Origin: Nephromyces sp. MM_2019
Lineage: Eukaryota > Apicomplexa > Aconoidasida > Nephromycida
DNA: 11,845 nucleotides
Direction: 5' to 3'
Assembly: GCA_015657535.1 (NCBI GenBank)
Contig: JADHZB010000254.1
Coordinates: 1 to 11,845, forward strand
Below, in pieces: positions 9,081 to 11,845 of this stretch (position 1 is the stretch's first letter; each line of letters starts with the position of its first letter). Both the position numbers and the translations under genes were made by a program. Below the pieces are notes generated by a model. The model was not told where the DNA came from, made no database searches, and worked only from the letters and a program-made list of their open reading frames with translations.

Positions 9081-11267
9081 CTATAAAAAAGACTACCACA
9101 GTCATTATGTCTTGCTCGGTAAAGGCACTCGAAAAATTTATAGTAGTTGCTTCTATTCATAGAGTGTGTCACATAGTGGCGCCAACATAAATGGGGCAAG
9201 TATTTTCATAGCAAAGTTATAACTACCTACGCCCTTTCTGAGGTGTCTGCTCTTTGAAGAGCTCACCCGATTCCATTACAATTCATGTGCTCTTCAAAAA
9301 AACTTGGCACTTGTAACATCATTCAGATCATTGCTTTTCTCATTAACTAACATGCCAAGAATCCGAGCTCTAATGCCGTCGCTGCTTCCCTTTTATATCG
9401 GCGTACATGCTTAGCACAAAAGTGGTATGCGCTTAGTTCTATGTTTTATCGTGGCCGATAATTGCTAGCATCATAGTGCAACTACTTCTAACAAATATTT
9501 CAGTTATCTTTCATATTGGCATGTTGTAACCACATTCAGAGCTGCTGCATATATTTTTATTGGAAGTACGCAAAAAGCTGCCCATAAAGGGCTCACAGTT
9601 AAGTTGAATCATTTAAAATGTTGGTTTGATGCATTACTATAAAGAAAAACTTACGAGACCCTCTACTGCGTATTACCACGAACAGCATAACACTTTATCT
9701 TCTTTGACATTTATCTCACTCATGACTCTCAGATTGCTTGAACTACAATGTAGTACTATATCAGAACTTGTTAGGAAAAACCAATATCCACCAAACCTAT
9801 AGTTTCACGAGTGCTGCCTGATAGTAAAAGGCATAGCAGATGCTTTTCATCTAAGCATGGTCTTCATTACGCTGCTTCGATTGTTTTCTCGGACCTTGTA
9901 TTTATCGTAGCATTTATTTTTACTGGCCCTTTACTACAGGGTTGTTTTATATATCGCTAATTTTTTCGTTTATAATGTGGAGAAAACTTGCGCAAGTATT
10001 GGCCTGGCAATTATTTCTACACTAAACATCATCAATAATGTCATTATAGGTGAATGCATTACATAAAATAGTTGTAAAGAAGAGACCCCACTATTACAAA
10101 CTAAATACTTCATTGTATTGAGTTACGTAGGCAAATCTGGTTAATGTAATTTCCTTCTCATCAAGAAACTCATTATTTCTCTGAATAACCTTCCAGCCGT
10201 AATCGGATCCTTAGGATAAAAATATGTAAACTAGCTGCTTTTACAGATTTTCCTATGCACATTTTACATGTGTGGCAAATGAACATAAAACTACGAGGTA
10301 CAACAATCAGAAAGTAGGATATCCATTGTATGTTTGTTTCTGTCATTTAGGCTATGGTGTGACGCAAGATTTATTTCAATGTATGATTTAACATATTCGA
10401 CACTTCAATAACCTTTCACTTTGTTTACTGTACGCCACTATTTACCTATATGGCATCAAGGCCTTGCAGGTGACTTCATCATACTACATAGCCTTACTCT
10501 TTGATGACTATGGTCAGTAGCTGCGCACGAATATTCAACCTGAGTATTCGCTTTGGAAAAATCAGGATTTCAATAGCTGCATTATAACCAACTTAAAAAA
10601 CGTAACCTTAGGTAAGTATGAAGTGGGGGAAAATGCCCCTGCAATAATGTCGAGGTACAACATAAGGATTTGCTGTTATTGAATTGATGATCCATCTTGT
10701 GGGTATAAACTAAATAAAAAGAAGTACGGGTTAAGCATCATTCCATCCCTTTATGAACATATTTTTGTTCTCTGCTAGCTCTCAGCATTTCCTAGATGCG
10801 TTGGGATCCACCATTCTAAGAATTGTTCGTATGCATTACACCATTTAGCACTTTCTAATGCCGAAGAAGGGTTATTATATTTCAGATACTCCATCCCCAG
10901 GTGCTACGTGTACGTATAGAGTGCAATTTGATATTCAACTTTTTAATAAGTATATATTTATTATAGTTATCGAAACAAGCAAATCTTGTTTTGTATTTTT
11001 CCCCCACATTGTTCAGTAAAAATTCCAGTCCTATACACTAAATTAATATAGGAGCTTCCGTATGAAAGCATGCATGGATGCTGGCATTCCTCTCACATTA
11101 CTTGTGACGCTACTGTAACAATTGTTTACACACCTACTATCATGCATAGCCGAATTAGCATCTGCAGTCATTATTCGCATGCTATAATTAATCTGTTATG
11201 CCTTACATATATCTTTAATTCCTGAGCGACTGTGTTTATTTCTCGGAGCCATCGCCTATATACTCAC
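9081..11267 (-). other. 2.19-kb intron of the Orai-like gene
   Basis: The intron has donor CAG|GTGAGT (GT at 11267-11266) and acceptor TTTTTTATAG (AG at 9082-9081). Both ends are phase 1, and joining them makes Ala-Pro-Gly-Leu-Ala-Leu-Arg-Gly without a gap, so no exon needs to lie between. It contains only open frames under 60 codons on both strands. Examples are minus 10784-10904 (with an internal ATG and several Trp), and a plus-strand pair, 10521-10611 and 10786-10919, bounded by splice-like signals. None could be tied to a known family, and their number is what AT-rich DNA gives by chance. Confidence 0.75.
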
Positions 11268-11679
11268 CTGGTGCCAGAATGGATGAAAATCCAGCTCTTA
11301 CTATTATAAAGACAGAAAGCACCAGAGTGGTTATTACGAGCAGCGCATAAATGGTACTGCTTACACATGATATATTGCGGCATGAATACGAGGACGCCAA
11401 TTGGTGCGAGGAAAATCCCGCAATAACAGTAGCCTGAGTAGAAATTATCCAAAAATTTTGAGATAGCCAATCAAGCTCTTTTTTTCGTATCATCATATCT
11501 TCCTCGCTTAAACCGGTAACCAACGAGTTTTTTAGAATAGAAAGCATTTTTTGGCCACTGGAAGGAATAAGCGAAAGTGCTCTACAATACTTCCGTAATG
11601 CATCCAACGAAAGGAGCTCAGTTGATGAAGATAAATAACCAGATATTGTTTTATGAAATTTAAAATAAGCTTGTAATTC
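11268..11679 (-). CDS. Orai-like four-helix membrane protein, exon with helices 1 and 2 (5' partial)
   Basis: The exon follows ATATTTTTTGTAG (AG at 11681-11680) and begins in phase 0 with GAA; the stop TAG made by the acceptor itself shows that splicing must occur here. It encodes 137 codons plus one base. Residues 1-70 are soluble and mixed-charge. Helix 1 is at about 76-96 with TQATVIAGF at 81-89, comparable to TSALLSGFA of Orai. Helix 2 is at about 109-128, and residues 135-138 are Leu-Ala-Pro-Gly at the donor CAG|GTGAGT. Orai proteins form store-operated calcium channels in the plasma membrane, but the residue aligning with the Orai1 selectivity glutamate is Ser96 here, so calcium conduction should not be assumed. 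There are two Cys in the helix 1-2 loop (100 and 105). The first Met inside this exon is residue 45, so the true start is in an upstream exon. The coding call is good; the family call is an inference from topology and short motifs. Confidence 0.75.
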
Positions 11680-11845
11680 CTACAAAAAATATTCCGTGGC
11701 TTATGAACAACCGCTCTGTTTAAAAGGATGTTTGTAGGGATCAATGAAGATAATGAGTCACGAGAGAATGGACCGCAGACTAGGCAGGGAGTCAAGTAAA
11801 AAATTTACTTAACATTGCAAGCACTAGCATATCAATTTTTTTGCT
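11680..11845 (-). other. upstream intron of the Orai-like gene, possibly with an unresolved 5' exon
   Basis: The sequence just before 11679 is an intron by virtue of its acceptor. A donor-like TTAA|GTAAAT near 11811-11806, following an open minus-strand frame with ATG codons at 11830-11828 and 11816-11814, could mark an upstream exon, but the window ends too soon to test it. The overlapping minus-strand frame at 11532-11795 starts with TTG, crosses the acceptor and shifts out of the membrane-protein frame, so I do not call it a gene. Confidence 0.4.

Noticed and set aside
9183..9412. About 60-codon plus-strand stop-free run in the Orai-like intron
   Set aside because: It is Leu-rich with no motif or supported splice partners. 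Runs of 40-60 codons occur many times in six frames of this window.
11532..11795. 87-codon minus-strand frame crossing the 11679 exon start
   Set aside because: It starts at TTG and is out of frame with the membrane protein; the acceptor at 11681-11680 explains the region better.

Overview
This is nuclear DNA from a eukaryote, most likely an apicomplexan or a close alveolate relative. It is AT-rich, uses the standard code, and carries spliced genes with GT-AG introns of several hundred bases to about 2.2 kb, separated by long non-coding stretches. There is no sign of operons, ribosome-binding sites or bacterial genes. The apicomplexan placement rests mainly on the VPS29 protein: its N-terminal extension before the GDLH motif and its FDFPD and YEE segments resemble, from memory, the Toxoplasma and Plasmodium orthologues. 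The species cannot be named from this window.

Three genes are supported. (1) On the minus strand, from 2500 down to about 1190, lies a PRKRIP1 (DUF1168) orthologue, a spliceosome-associated protein. Its main exon is 1909-2500. A strong donor at its 3' end and an in-phase open segment at 1190-1344 suggest a second, terminal exon. (2) On the plus strand, 5326-6509 is VPS29, the retromer subunit. It has two exons (5326-5584 and 6178-6509) that join in frame to give 196 residues. (3) On the minus strand, from 11679 down to 8743, is a four-helix membrane protein with Orai-like topology. It is made of two exons (11268-11679 and 8743-9080) that join in phase across a 2.19-kb intron. Its 5' end lies outside the window or in an exon I could not identify.

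PRKRIP1 and VPS29 are divergent, with 2.8 kb between them. VPS29 and the membrane-protein gene converge, with about 2.2 kb between them. No tRNA, rRNA, CRISPR array, transposon or tandem array was recognised. The gene-poor stretches hold only short open frames of the number expected by chance in AT-rich DNA. The three genes share no pathway: splicing, endosomal sorting and an uncharacterised membrane role. They look like ordinary unlinked neighbours. The most interesting item is the Orai-like gene, because its central motif is created exactly at the splice junction and the position matching the Orai selectivity glutamate is a serine.
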